Shown piece by piece: positions 1 to 7,931 of a stretch of DNA of 36,887 nt; the stretch's first letter is position 1, and each line of letters begins with the position of its first letter. Made by a program: the position numbers and the translations under genes. The notes beneath the pieces are model-generated. The model searched no databases, was not told the DNA's origin, and saw only the letters and a list, made by a program, of their open reading frames with translations. The stretch spans positions 1-36,887 of the forward strand of contig NZ_WBMS02000063.1 in assembly GCF_008923205.2 (NCBI RefSeq), given 5' to 3'. Origin of the DNA: Actinomadura physcomitrii (lineage in GTDB: Bacteria > Actinomycetota > Actinomycetes > Streptosporangiales > Streptosporangiaceae).

Positions 1-120
1 CCGCCGGATCCCGCAGAACTCATGCTGGACGTCCACGCGTCGAGCGAGCGGGGCGGTGACCCGGCGGCACCTCGGGTGCATCAGCAGCCTCACGGCTACC
101 GACAAGAGGATGGTGCACCA

Positions 121-903
121 GTGAGCGGCACCGCGGTCGACTACGGCCTGCCCCCGGAGATCCAGGTCGCCGCCGACGGCCCGATCCGGATCGTGACGCT
201 CAACCGGCCCGACGCGCTGAACGCCACCAACCACGTCCTCCACGAGGCCCTCGCCGACCTGTTCCCGTGCCTCGACGCGGACGAGGAGGCCCGCGCGGTC
301 GTGCTGACCGGCGCCGGGCGCGCGTTCTCGGCCGGCGGCGACTTCTCCTACCTGGACGAGCTGACCAGGGACGACGCCCTGCGGCGGCAGACCCTGCTGG
401 CCGCGCGCCGCATCGTCACCGGGATGGTGCAGTGCAGGCTGCCGATCGTCGCGGCCGTCAACGGCCCCGCCGTCGGCCTCGGGTGCAGCCTGGCCGCGCT
501 GTCCGACATCGTGTACATCGCCGAGAGCGCGCACCTCGCCGACCCGCACGTCATGGTGGGGCTCGTGGCCGCCGACGGCGGCCCGGTGACCTGGCCGCTG
601 CTGACGAGCCTTCAGCTCGCCAAGGAGTACGCGCTGACCGGCGAGCGCATCAGCGCCCGCCGCGCCGCCGAGATCGGCCTGGCCAACCACGTCTGCGCCG
701 ACGGCGAGGTGATGGACGCGGCGATGGCGTGCGCGCGCAGGCTGGCGGCGCTCCCCCGCCGGACGCTGGAGGACACCAAGCGCGTCCTCAACCTGCACCT
801 GGAGCGGGCCGTCCTCGCCACGCTCGACTTCGCGCTCGCCGCCGAGGACCGGTCCTTCCTGTCGCCGGAGCTGCGCGCGACCCTCGACAAGCGCCTGCGT
901 TGA
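121..903 (+). CDS. Enoyl-CoA hydratase/isomerase (crotonase) family protein
   Basis: This 260-aa protein has the crotonase fold signature: an N-terminal IVTLNRPDALNA strand-helix, then GRAFSAGGDF (oxyanion-hole strand) and NGPAVGLGCSLA (second oxyanion hole). The frame is open from position 22, but GTG at 121 is preferred: it lies 10 nt after AGAGGA (105-110) and the sequence before it is not crotonase-like. The two glutamates that act in classical enoyl-CoA hydratase appear replaced, by Ser123 (in GLGCSLA) and His143 (in ADPHVMVG). Ordinary hydration is therefore doubtful; CoA binding with isomerase, hydrolase or another crotonase chemistry is possible. It converges on the acyl-CoA dehydrogenase pair and ends inside a large inverted repeat. 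It probably belongs to the same acyl-CoA pathway. The family is sure; the substrate is unknown. Confidence 0.9.
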   Translation: MSGTAVDYGLPPEIQVAADGPIRIVTLNRPDALNATNHVLHEALADLFPCLDADEEARAVVLTGAGRAFSAGGDFSYLDELTRDDALRRQTLLAARRIVTGMVQCRLPIVAAVNGPAVGLGCSLAALSDIVYIAESAHLADPHVMVGLVAADGGPVTWPLLTSLQLAKEYALTGERISARRAAEIGLANHVCADGEVMDAAMACARRLAALPRRTLEDTKRVLNLHLERAVLATLDFALAAEDRSFLSPELRATLDKRLR

Positions 904-957
904 CTTGCGGCGAGTCGTCGTTATGGCCCGCCGCATAACGACGACTCGCCGCAAGTC
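902..957. terminator. Perfect 24-bp inverted repeat, likely bidirectional terminator
   Basis: Positions 902-925 are exactly complementary to 934-957, leaving an 8-nt loop (926-933). The repeat starts inside the stop codon of the crotonase gene (901-903) and ends 18 nt before the 3' end of the convergent acyl-CoA dehydrogenase gene. There is no T-tract, as is common for actinobacterial intrinsic terminators. Placement between convergent genes favours a bidirectional terminator. The length and perfection are unusual. Confidence 0.75.
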
Positions 958-975
958 GACGAGCCGGGTTGCGGT

Positions 976-1953
976 TCAGAGGGGAGGGGCGGCCGGGAGG
1001 CGGCGCTCGCGGAGCAGGTCTTCGCCGAGCGAGCGGGTCAGCGTCCGCGCGTCGCCGAGGAGGCCGTCGAGGGTCAGGACGCGCCGGAAGTAGCGGTGGA
1101 AGTCGTGCTCCTCGGTGAAGCCGACGCCCGCGAGGACCTGCTGGCAGTGGCGGGCGACCGTGCGCGCGCAGCGTCCGGCGACGGCCTTGGCGATGCCCGC
1201 GAGCAGCGGCGAGACCTCGCCGTCCGCGCCGATCGCGGCGGTGGCCGCGGCCTCGGCGCCCTCGACCGCGACCAGGCACTCGGCCAGCCGGTGCCGGACG
1301 GCCTGGAACGCTCCGATCGGCTTGCCGAACTGGACGCGGGTCACCGCGTGCTCGCGGGCCAGGCGCAGCATCGTCCGGCTCGCGCCGATCAATTCGTGCG
1401 CCAGCGCCAGCCTGCCGGCCGCCAGCGCGGCGTCCCAGGCCGCCCGCGTGATCGGGGCGCCGCCGGGCGCCGGGACGTCCCGCACCTCGATCGCGGCCAG
1501 GCCGAGCCGGGGGTCGACGCCGCCGACCGGCCGCGCATCGAGCTTCTCCGCGTCGACGACGACCGCGCTCAGGGCGCCGTCCGGCTGCTCGGCGAGGACC
1601 ACGGCGCGGTCCGCGGCGGCCGTCCGCGCGCCGCCGAGACCGCGCACCGCGAGACCGCCGCTCCGGACGGACCCCGGCGGCGCGAAGGTCCCGAACTCTG
1701 GCAGGACGAACGCGGTGCCCGGCCCGGCCGGCAGGCCGAGCGAGGAGACCAGCAGGTCGTCCAGCGCGCCGGAGGCCGCGTTCGCGGCGCCCTGGCGCGC
1801 GAACAGCAGCGGGACGACGGCGGCGCCCTCGGCGTCCAGGGCCTCGCGCCAGCCGACCTCGTCCAGCGCCGCCTCGACCTCCTTCACGTCCGGGTCGCGG
1901 AAGGCCCGCTCCAGGCTCTGCGCCAGCAGCGCGGCGGTCTCGGCGTCCATCAT
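976..1953 (-). CDS. Acyl-CoA dehydrogenase, short (partner) subunit
   Basis: This 325-aa protein (usual length about 380) carries the C-terminal helical acyl-CoA dehydrogenase domain, with RVQFGKPIGAFQAVRH near residue 220 and GFTEEHDFHRYFRRV near residue 290. The N-terminal half is weakly conserved. No IYEGT-type catalytic-Glu segment is present. Its ATG (1953-1951) overlaps the upstream stop codon as ATGA, so it is translationally coupled to the full-length dehydrogenase. The frame stays open upstream to 2721, but that part is a shadow of the upstream gene. Paired long and short FadE proteins of this kind form alpha2beta2 heterotetramers in mycobacterial steroid side-chain oxidation. By analogy it is inferred to be one subunit of a heteromeric, FAD-dependent enzyme. 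The substrate is unknown. Confidence 0.88.
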   Translation of the reverse strand: MMDAETAALLAQSLERAFRDPDVKEVEAALDEVGWREALDAEGAAVVPLLFARQGAANAASGALDDLLVSSLGLPAGPGTAFVLPEFGTFAPPGSVRSGGLAVRGLGGARTAAADRAVVLAEQPDGALSAVVVDAEKLDARPVGGVDPRLGLAAIEVRDVPAPGGAPITRAAWDAALAAGRLALAHELIGASRTMLRLAREHAVTRVQFGKPIGAFQAVRHRLAECLVAVEGAEAAATAAIGADGEVSPLLAGIAKAVAGRCARTVARHCQQVLAGVGFTEEHDFHRYFRRVLTLDGLLGDARTLTRSLGEDLLRERRLPAAPPL

Positions 1954-3080
1954 CGGCCGTCCCCCAGGTCGAGCAGGCGGCGCGCGATGATGTCGCGCTG
2001 GATCTCGGCGCTGCCGCCGTAGATCGTCGCCGCCCGCGAGTACAGGAACTCGGTGCGCCAGCGGTCGCCGTCCGCGTCGCCGCCGAGCGCGACGGCCGCC
2101 GGCACCGCGCCCGCGACCAGGTCGAACACCGCCTGCTCGGTGGTCGCGAGCAGCACCTTGTCGATCGAGGTCTCCGGCCCCAGCCGCTCCCCGCGCGCCA
2201 TCCGGTGCTGCGTGGCGCGCGAGCGCGCGTGGAACGCGAACGCCATCTGGACGACCTCGCCGAGCTCGGCGGGGTCGAGCGCGCCGTCCGGCGCGGACGC
2301 GAGCAGGTGCCCGAGCCGCTGCCGCAGGTAGGCGCCGCGATGCCACAGCGAGGTGCTCCGTTCGTAGGGCAGCAGGTCCATCGCGATGGCCCAGCCGCCG
2401 TCGACCTCCCCGAGCGTCCGGTCGGCCGGCACGCGCACGTCGTCGAAGAACACCTCGCAGAACTCGTCGCGGCCGTGCATCGCGCGGATCGGCCGGACGG
2501 TGATGCCGGGCGAGTCCATGTCCGCGAACAGCGCCGTGATACCGCGGCTGCCCGACTCGGGCGGACCCGTCCGGGTCAGCAGGACGCAGCGGTGCGCGTA
2601 CTGGGCGAGGCTCGTCCACACCTTCTGGCCGGAGACCCGCCAGACGTCGCCGTCGCGGCGGGCGCGGCACGCCAGCGAGCCGAGGTTGCTGCCGGTGCTC
2701 GGCTCGGAGAACCCCTGGCACCAGGTCTCGTCGCCGCGCAGCAGCCGCGGCACCATCTGCGCGGCCAGCTCCGGGCGGGCGAACTCGATCATCGTCGGGG
2801 CCAGCACCTCGGTCATCGAGTAGATGCCCGGCTCGATCATGTCCCGGGACGCCAGCGCCTCGCCGAGGTAGGCGCGCATCAGCGTGGACCCGCCGAGCCC
2901 GCCGACCCGCTCGGGCCAGCCCCGGCGCATCCAGCCCGCGTCGAAGGTCATTCGCTTGACCTTGGACAGGTGCCGGATCTCGGCGTCGAACGTCACGTCC
3001 GGCCCGAAGTCGGCCCGCAGTTCCGGCTCGTGCTCGTCGAGCCAGGCGTCCAGGCCGGTGCGGAACTCCTGGAGGTCCAT
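1950..3080 (-). CDS. Acyl-CoA dehydrogenase, long subunit
   Basis: This 376-aa FAD-dependent acyl-CoA dehydrogenase has an N-terminal helical domain, a middle beta domain with WCQGFSEPSTGSNLGSL and RVSGQKVWTSLAQ (residues about 120-160), and a C-terminal domain ending IYGGSAEIQRDIIARRLL. The position that is Glu in the IYEGT motif of classical enzymes is Gly355 here, so any catalytic base must lie elsewhere or on the partner. The start ATG at 3080 follows the SnoaL-like gene by 11 nt and has no strong ribosome site, so it may depend on upstream translation. Its stop overlaps the start of the short subunit (ATGA). The likely role is alpha,beta-desaturation of a bulky acyl-CoA. Confidence 0.93.
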   Translation of the reverse strand: MDLQEFRTGLDAWLDEHEPELRADFGPDVTFDAEIRHLSKVKRMTFDAGWMRRGWPERVGGLGGSTLMRAYLGEALASRDMIEPGIYSMTEVLAPTMIEFARPELAAQMVPRLLRGDETWCQGFSEPSTGSNLGSLACRARRDGDVWRVSGQKVWTSLAQYAHRCVLLTRTGPPESGSRGITALFADMDSPGITVRPIRAMHGRDEFCEVFFDDVRVPADRTLGEVDGGWAIAMDLLPYERSTSLWHRGAYLRQRLGHLLASAPDGALDPAELGEVVQMAFAFHARSRATQHRMARGERLGPETSIDKVLLATTEQAVFDLVAGAVPAAVALGGDADGDRWRTEFLYSRAATIYGGSAEIQRDIIARRLLDLGDGR

Positions 3081-3091
3081 CGATCGCGCGG

Positions 3092-3535
3092 TCAGCTCGC
3101 GGACGTGCGCCGGGGCGCCGGACGCCGCGGATCGTGCGGGCGCCCGGAGTCGCGCGCGCCGCTGCGCCGCAGGAACGTCATGGCCCTGGTCTGCAGCCGC
3201 CACCCGTGCGGGGTGCGGGTGTAGGTGTCGGTGTAGTAGCCGATGCGCATCGAGTGGTCGGTCTGCGCCACGAAGCACAGCGGCTGCTCGCCCCTGGCCG
3301 CGTCCTCGCCGTCGAACGTGATGGCCGGGGTGCTCACCGAGAACACGCCCTTGGGCGCGGCGGCGACCAGCTCGGGGAAGTCCGCGACGCCGTACTTCTC
3401 CCCGAAGGCGCTGTAGGTGCCGCCCGGCGCGAACACCGACACGACCTCCTCCACGTCGTCCTTCGTCATGCCGACCGCGTAGCGCGCGAGCATCTGCTCG
3501 ATCTCGATGATGTCGGCGATGCGTGAGCCGTCCAC
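3092..3535 (-). CDS. SnoaL-like / NTF2-fold protein
   Basis: This 147-aa protein has the small alpha+beta-barrel pattern of the SnoaL-like (NTF2) superfamily: an N-terminal helix (IADIIEIEQMLARYAVGMTKDDVEEVVSVF), then strands ending in YYTDTYTRTPHGWRLQTRAMTFLRR. The GTG at 3535 is chosen because GAGGAGGTC lies about 7 nt upstream. Members include ring-closing cyclases, ketosteroid isomerase-like enzymes and small dehydratases, and the fold alone does not identify the reaction. It is the first gene of the minus-strand unit that continues with the two acyl-CoA dehydrogenase subunits, so a step just before or after desaturation is a reasonable inference. The C-terminal 20 residues are Arg/Pro/Ser rich and probably disordered. 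Confidence 0.8.
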   Translation of the reverse strand: MDGSRIADIIEIEQMLARYAVGMTKDDVEEVVSVFAPGGTYSAFGEKYGVADFPELVAAAPKGVFSVSTPAITFDGEDAARGEQPLCFVAQTDHSMRIGYYTDTYTRTPHGWRLQTRAMTFLRRSGARDSGRPHDPRRPAPRRTSAS

Positions 3536-3769
3536 GCTTCGACCTCCTCGGCGGGTTCGGGTGAGCGGCGTCCGGCCCGCGTCCTCCGGACGCGGGAGCC
3601 GCAGACCGGATCGTAACTCGACTTCGACGTCAAAACCAGTCTTATGGCTCCGAGCGGCGCGCCGCTCCGGGCCCGCCGGTTGACACCGCACCGGCGGCGG
3701 AAGCATCGTGTATCAGATCGACAGATTTAAAACTGCCGACTTCTCGCCGACGCCGTGGAGGCCCGACCG
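3536..3769. promoter_or_regulatory. Divergent promoter region of the catabolic island
   Basis: These 234 nt separate the minus-strand SnoaL/dehydrogenase unit from the plus-strand cyclase unit and must hold both promoters. The stretch 3610-3650 and the A/T-rich ATTTAAAAC at about 3725-3733 are the least GC-rich parts. No convincing palindrome or paired -35/-10 could be assigned by eye. Confidence 0.45.
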
Positions 3770-4708
3770 ATGCCGCCGATCGACATGGAAGGCGTCCGGG
3801 CGCTCGGGCGCGAGCTGAGCAACTGGGGACGCTGGGGCGACGACGACCAGCGCGGAACCCTGAACCTGATCACCCCGGACCGGGTGAGCGCGGCCGCCGC
3901 GGCCGTGCGGCGGGGCGTCACCTTCGGCCTCTCCGTGCCCGCAGACGACACCGGGCCCTACACCATCCCGGGCATCGGCCGCTTCAACCCGATCCACACG
4001 ATGACCCGCTACCGGGGCGACGACCCGAGCGGCGAGTACTCCGACTTCCGCTCGTCCGAGGACATGGTGATCCTCGGAACGCACTCCTCGACGCACTTCG
4101 ACGCCCTCAGCCACCTCTGGTACGACGACCTCCTCTACAACGGGTACCACCACGACACGGCGGTCACCGCGTGGGGCGCCGAGCGCTGCTCGATCCAGCA
4201 GCTCGCCGCCGGCGTCGTATCCCGCGGCGTCCTGCTCGACCTCCCGCGCGGGCGCGGCGTCGACCATCTCGAGCCCGGGACGGAGATCGGGCCCGCCGAC
4301 CTCGACGCCGCGTTCGACGCGGCCGGGCTGCGGCCCCGCCCCGGGGACGTGCTCCTGCTGCGCACCGGCACCTATCCCCGGCAGCGGCGCGGCGCCGACG
4401 TCGGCACGGGCGGCTCCCCCGGCCTCACCTGGGAGTGCGCCCGCTGGATCCGCGACCACGAGATCGCGGCCGTCTGCGCCGACAACTTCGCCGTCGAGGT
4501 GCTCGGCGCGAACGGCGGCGGCCCGATGATCCCGTTCCACATGCTCGCGATCCGCGACATGGGGCTGCTCCTCGGCGAGCTCTTCGACCTCGAGGCCCTT
4601 GCCGAGGACTGCGCGACCGACGGCGTCCACGAGTGCATGTTCGTCGCGTCGCCGCTGAACATCCCGGGCGGGGTCGGGTCCCCGCTCAACCCCGTCGCGA
4701 TCAAGTGA
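3770..4708 (+). CDS. Cyclase family metal-dependent hydrolase (kynurenine formamidase-like)
   Basis: This 312-aa protein belongs to the putative cyclase family (PF04199), which includes kynurenine formamidase and related amide or lactone hydrolases. The metal-binding signature is HSSTHFDALSH, with His105, His109, Asp111 and His115 matching the HxxTHxDxxxH pattern. Further motifs are LLRTGTYP near residue 200 and FAVEVLGANGGGP near residue 245. ATG 3770 is chosen because GGAG (3757-3760) lies 9 nt upstream; a GTG at 3755 in the same frame is less likely. It opens a plus-strand unit with the DUF1330 and luciferase-like genes. It probably hydrolyses a cyclic or amide bond in the pathway encoded here. 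The substrate is not known. Confidence 0.88.
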   Translation: MPPIDMEGVRALGRELSNWGRWGDDDQRGTLNLITPDRVSAAAAAVRRGVTFGLSVPADDTGPYTIPGIGRFNPIHTMTRYRGDDPSGEYSDFRSSEDMVILGTHSSTHFDALSHLWYDDLLYNGYHHDTAVTAWGAERCSIQQLAAGVVSRGVLLDLPRGRGVDHLEPGTEIGPADLDAAFDAAGLRPRPGDVLLLRTGTYPRQRRGADVGTGGSPGLTWECARWIRDHEIAAVCADNFAVEVLGANGGGPMIPFHMLAIRDMGLLLGELFDLEALAEDCATDGVHECMFVASPLNIPGGVGSPLNPVAIK

Positions 4709-4742
4709 ACCCCGAACGAGAGGCAGGAGAGAGGCAGGACCC

Positions 4743-5057
4743 ATGCCCAAGGCGTACGTCATCCTGACCGAGGCGATCAAGGACGAGGCGGGGATGGAGG
4801 CCTACGGCAGGGCCTCGGCGCCGTCCCTGGCCGCCGGCGGCGCGCGCGTCCTGGCGGCCGACCCGCGACCCGAGACGCTCGAGGGCGCCTGGCACGGCGA
4901 CCGGACCGTGGTGCTGGAGTTCCCCTCGGCCGAGGCCGCCCGCGCCTGGTACGACTCGCCCGCCTACGCCGCCGCCAAGCCGCTGCGGCGGGCGGCCGCC
5001 GACACCAACGCCGTCATCGTCGCGGGGTTCGCCCGTCCCGGCGGAAACGAGCGGTGA
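4743..5057 (+). CDS. DUF1330 domain protein
   Basis: This 104-aa protein has the ferredoxin-like dimeric alpha/beta-barrel pattern of DUF1330: MPKAYVILTEAIKDEAGMEAY at the N-terminus and VVLEFPSAEAARAWYDSPAYAAAKPLR in the middle. The second motif is diagnostic of the family. A purine-rich AGGAGAGAGGCAGGA stretch precedes the ATG. The biochemical role of DUF1330 is unsettled; relatives of this fold are small monooxygenases, isomerases or lactone-processing proteins. Its stop overlaps the GTG of the next gene as GTGA, so the two are probably made together. Confidence 0.88.
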   Translation: MPKAYVILTEAIKDEAGMEAYGRASAPSLAAGGARVLAADPRPETLEGAWHGDRTVVLEFPSAEAARAWYDSPAYAAAKPLRRAAADTNAVIVAGFARPGGNER

Positions 5058-6019
5058 CCGCGCTCGAGCTGTCCTGCGGGCTGCCGCCCGGCCCGGACTT
5101 CGCCGGCCTGGCCGCGCTCGCCGAGGAGCTCGGCTACGCCCGGGTCTGGATCTTCGACTCCGCCCCGCTGTGGGAGGACCCGCTCGTCCACCTCGCGCTC
5201 GCCGCCGAGCGCACCCGCCGCATCGGGCTGGCCACGGCGGTGCTCATCCCGGACCAGCGCTCCCCCATGGCGATGGCCTCCGGCATCGCCACCATCGCCC
5301 GGATCAGCGGGGGCCGCTTCCGCGCGTGCTTCGGCACCGGCTTCACCTCCCGCTTCGCGCTGGGCCGCCGCCCCATGCCGCTCGACGACCTCGCGCGCTA
5401 CGTGCGGGCCGTCCGCGGCCTGCTGGCGGGCGAGACCGTGCGGCTCGACGGCGCGGCCGCCCGGATGCTGCACGCCGACGGGCTGGCCGCGGCCCGGCCG
5501 GTCGGCGTCCCGCTCTGGCTCAGCGCGTTCGGCCCGCGCGGCACCGCCCTCGCCGAGGAGATCGCCGACGGGGTCATCGGCCCGCCGCACCCCGCCCTGC
5601 CGAGCGCCGTCCTCGCCTCCGGGACCGTCCTCGATCCCGGCGAGGAGCCGGACTCCGCCCGCGTCCGCGAGGCGGTCGGGCCGTGGCGCGTCGTCGACTG
5701 GCACAACGCCTACGCGGCGAGCGGCGCGGACGCGGTCGACGCGCTGCCCGGCGGCCTCGCCTGGCGCGAGTCTCTGGAGAAGCTGGCACCGGAAGGCGAG
5801 CGCCACCTCCTCACGTTCGAGGGGCACGTCACCCACCTCACCGAGCGCGACCGCCCCCTTCTCGACCACATCGGCCTCAAGGGGCTCATCGGCGGCCCCG
5901 AGCGCGTCGCGCGACGGCTCGGCAGGCTCGCCGACGCCGGGTACCGCGAGGTCATCTACACCCCGACCGGGCCCGACGTCCCCCGGGAGCTGCGGGCGCT
6001 CGCCGCGGCGAGGCCCTGA
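5054..6019 (+). CDS. Luciferase-like (LLM class) flavin/F420-dependent oxidoreductase
   Basis: This 321-aa TIM-barrel protein of the bacterial luciferase-like superfamily shows GLAALAEELGYARVWIFDS (residues about 17-36), RTRRIGLATAVLIPDQRSP, and the phosphate-binding region ISGGRFRACFGTGFTSRFALGR. The C-terminal GGPERVARRLGRLADAGYREVIYTP is typical of the F420-using branch in actinobacteria. The GTG start overlaps the previous stop (GTGA). Family members are monooxygenases using FMNH2, or F420-dependent dehydrogenases or reductases such as Mer; the cofactor cannot be decided here. Within the cluster it could add oxygen or remove hydride from the ring substrate handled by the cyclase and Rieske proteins. 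Confidence 0.9.
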   Translation: MTALELSCGLPPGPDFAGLAALAEELGYARVWIFDSAPLWEDPLVHLALAAERTRRIGLATAVLIPDQRSPMAMASGIATIARISGGRFRACFGTGFTSRFALGRRPMPLDDLARYVRAVRGLLAGETVRLDGAAARMLHADGLAAARPVGVPLWLSAFGPRGTALAEEIADGVIGPPHPALPSAVLASGTVLDPGEEPDSARVREAVGPWRVVDWHNAYAASGADAVDALPGGLAWRESLEKLAPEGERHLLTFEGHVTHLTERDRPLLDHIGLKGLIGGPERVARRLGRLADAGYREVIYTPTGPDVPRELRALAAARP

Positions 6020-6159
6020 GACGGGTCCGGTCGCCTGGTCCCGCCCAGCTCACCTCCTCACCTCCCCGCCTCCCCGCATGCGGCGCGACGGCCGCCGGGC
6101 GTGCGGGCCCCGGGCAGCGCTTCCGTCCCAGTGGCTGCGTCAGACGTTCCGCCACTAGC

Positions 6160-6199
6160 GAGAATGTCCTTCTCATTTTTTGAGAGGTTTGCTACCATC
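6160..6199 (+). promoter_or_regulatory. Candidate promoter and operator of the Rieske operon
   Basis: GAGAA-tgtcc-TTCTC at 6160-6174 is a 5-bp-arm inverted repeat, and TCTCA-ttttt-TGAGA at 6171-6185 reuses its right half. A -10-like TACCAT (6194-6199) lies 18 nt after TTCTCA (6170-6175), so a protein bound to the repeat would cover the -35 region. This is the only A/T-rich stretch in the 211-nt gap. The TetR-type reading is an inference. Confidence 0.5.
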
Positions 6200-6230
6200 G
6201 CGGCGACGGACGACCGGAGAGGCAGACCAC

Positions 6231-7517
6231 ATGGCGCACTTCCCCAAGCCCGCCGAGGGCAGCTGGACCGACCACTACAAGATCGACAAAAGTCCGCTCT
6301 CCTACGCGGACTCGATCACGCCCGAGCACTACGAGCTGGAGCGCGACGCCATCTTCCGGCGCACGTGGCTGAACGTCGGCCGGGTCGAGCAGCTGCCGAG
6401 GAAGGGCAGCTACTTCACCAAGGAGCTGGACGCCGCCCGCACCTCGATCGTCGTCGTCCGCGGCATGGACGGCGAGGTCCGCGCCTTCCACAACGTGTGC
6501 CGGCACCGCGGCAACAAGCTCGTCTGGAACGACTACCCGCGCGAGGAGACCAGCGGCGTCTGCCGCCAGTTCACCTGCAAATACCACGCCTGGCGCTACG
6601 ACCTGGAAGGCAAGCTGACCTTCGTCCAGCAGGAGGGCGAGTTCTTCGACCTCGACAAGTCGGACTACGGGCTGGTCGGCGTCCAGGCGGAGGTCTGGGA
6701 GGGGTTCATCTTCGTGAACCTCGACACCGAGAACAGGACGCCGCTGCGCGAATACCTGGGCAAGTACGGAAAGGGCATCGAAGGCTACCCGTTCGACAAG
6801 CTGACGCAGGTCCACAAGTACCGGGCCGAGATCGGCAGCAACTGGAAACTGTTCATCGACGCGTTCGCCGAGTTCTACCACGCGCCGATCCTGCACGCGG
6901 GCCAGTACATGCCCGACGAGGCCCAGAAGATCAAGAAGTACGGCTACGAGGCCATCGCCTACGACATCGACGGCCCCCACGGAATGGTGTCGTCCTGGGG
7001 CGGGATCGCGCCCCCGCACGACCAGAAGATGGTCAAGCCGATCGAGCGGGCGCTGCGCAGCGGGCTCTTCGGCCCCTGGGACGCCCCCGACATCGGCCTG
7101 GAAGAATTGCCGCCCGCCGTCAACCCGGCCCGGCACCCCCACTGGGGCATGGACTCGTTCGTCTTCTTCCCGAATTTCATGCTGCTCATCTGGCGGCCGA
7201 ACTGGGTCCTCACCTACCACTACTGGCCGACGTCCTACAACACGCACATTTTCGAGGGCACGGCCTATTTCGTCCCGCCGAAGAACGCGTTCCAGCGGCT
7301 GCAGCAGGAACTCGCCGTCGTCTCATTCAAGGAGTACGGCCTCCAGGACGGCAACACCCTCGAGGCCACCCAGACGATGCTCGAGTCCAGGACCGTGACC
7401 GACTTCCCGCTCAACGACCAGGAAGTGCTCCTGCGGCACCTGCACAACACCGCGAACCAGTACGTGCGCGACCACCGGCGCGCGCGTTCCGAGGCGACCG
7501 CCGCGACACCGTCCTGA
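6231..7517 (+). CDS. Rieske non-heme iron oxygenase, alpha subunit
   Basis: This 428-aa oxygenase has an N-terminal Rieske [2Fe-2S] domain with ligands Cys90, His92 (CRHRG), Cys116 and His119 (CKYHAW). The C-terminal catalytic domain has His217 and His222 (FYHAPILH) and Asp373 (QDGNTLEATQ) as the likely 2-His-1-carboxylate iron triad. Glu214 occupies the bridging position that is Asp in naphthalene dioxygenase; Glu is also found there in carnitine- and choline-type oxygenases. ATG 6231 follows GGAGAG (6216-6221). It is first in an operon with a 109-aa protein and an amidohydrolase. No ferredoxin or reductase gene lies nearby, so electrons must come from an unlinked chain. It probably hydroxylates, demethylates or ring-attacks the pathway substrate. 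Confidence 0.95.
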   Translation: MAHFPKPAEGSWTDHYKIDKSPLSYADSITPEHYELERDAIFRRTWLNVGRVEQLPRKGSYFTKELDAARTSIVVVRGMDGEVRAFHNVCRHRGNKLVWNDYPREETSGVCRQFTCKYHAWRYDLEGKLTFVQQEGEFFDLDKSDYGLVGVQAEVWEGFIFVNLDTENRTPLREYLGKYGKGIEGYPFDKLTQVHKYRAEIGSNWKLFIDAFAEFYHAPILHAGQYMPDEAQKIKKYGYEAIAYDIDGPHGMVSSWGGIAPPHDQKMVKPIERALRSGLFGPWDAPDIGLEELPPAVNPARHPHWGMDSFVFFPNFMLLIWRPNWVLTYHYWPTSYNTHIFEGTAYFVPPKNAFQRLQQELAVVSFKEYGLQDGNTLEATQTMLESRTVTDFPLNDQEVLLRHLHNTANQYVRDHRRARSEATAATPS

Positions 7518-7534
7518 GCTGAGGAGACACCCCT

Positions 7535-7864
7535 ATGGCCGACACCTTCCCGCCCGACTTCGCCGACCTGGAGCCGTTCGCCGGCTGGGCGCTGCCGACC
7601 GAACGCGAGCGCTACGCCAAGCGGATCGCCAGCACCATGGACGAGCTGCAGGCCTTCTACGACGCCGCGTTCCCCCGCCTGGAGAGCGCCGCCCCCTACC
7701 TGGAGCAGGTCGAACTCGACGGCATCTCCGACCAGGACAAGCACTTGCTCTGGCTGTTCTGCGCGCTGGTGACGGTCGCGTTCCCCGTCGAGGCGTGGAG
7801 CCAGCCGAGGGTCCCCGACAGCGGCGCGGCGAGCATCGACGCCGTCGTCGAGCCCGCCGTCTGA
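7535..7864 (+). CDS. Small uncharacterised companion of the Rieske oxygenase
   Basis: This 109-aa acidic, mostly helical protein is rich in aromatic residues (FAGWALPTERERYAKR; MDELQAFYDAAFPRLE; DKHLLWLFCALVTVAFPVEAW). No signal peptide, metal motif or known domain was recognised. AGGAG (7522-7526) sits 8 nt before the ATG, and the gene begins 17 nt after the Rieske stop, so it is clearly co-transcribed. It is too short and different for a classical ring-hydroxylating beta subunit (about 160-190 aa, NTF2 fold) and has no cysteine pattern for a ferredoxin. A helical accessory or regulatory subunit of the oxygenase is the simplest inference. The function is unknown. Confidence 0.8.
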   Translation: MADTFPPDFADLEPFAGWALPTERERYAKRIASTMDELQAFYDAAFPRLESAAPYLEQVELDGISDQDKHLLWLFCALVTVAFPVEAWSQPRVPDSGAASIDAVVEPAV

Positions 7865-7931
7865 CCGCCCGGCCCGGCCCCGCCACCCGCACCCGACGAC
7901 TCCCGCCCCCGACGACGCCGAAGGAGCGCTC

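Noticed and set aside
976..2721. Possible fusion of the two acyl-CoA dehydrogenase subunits in one frame
   Set aside because: The extra upstream codons are out of frame with the long subunit and lack family motifs; ATGA coupling explains the layout.
6160..6174. KstR-type steroid operator before the Rieske gene
   Set aside because: It does not match TNNAACNNGTTNNA; only the palindromic form is similar.
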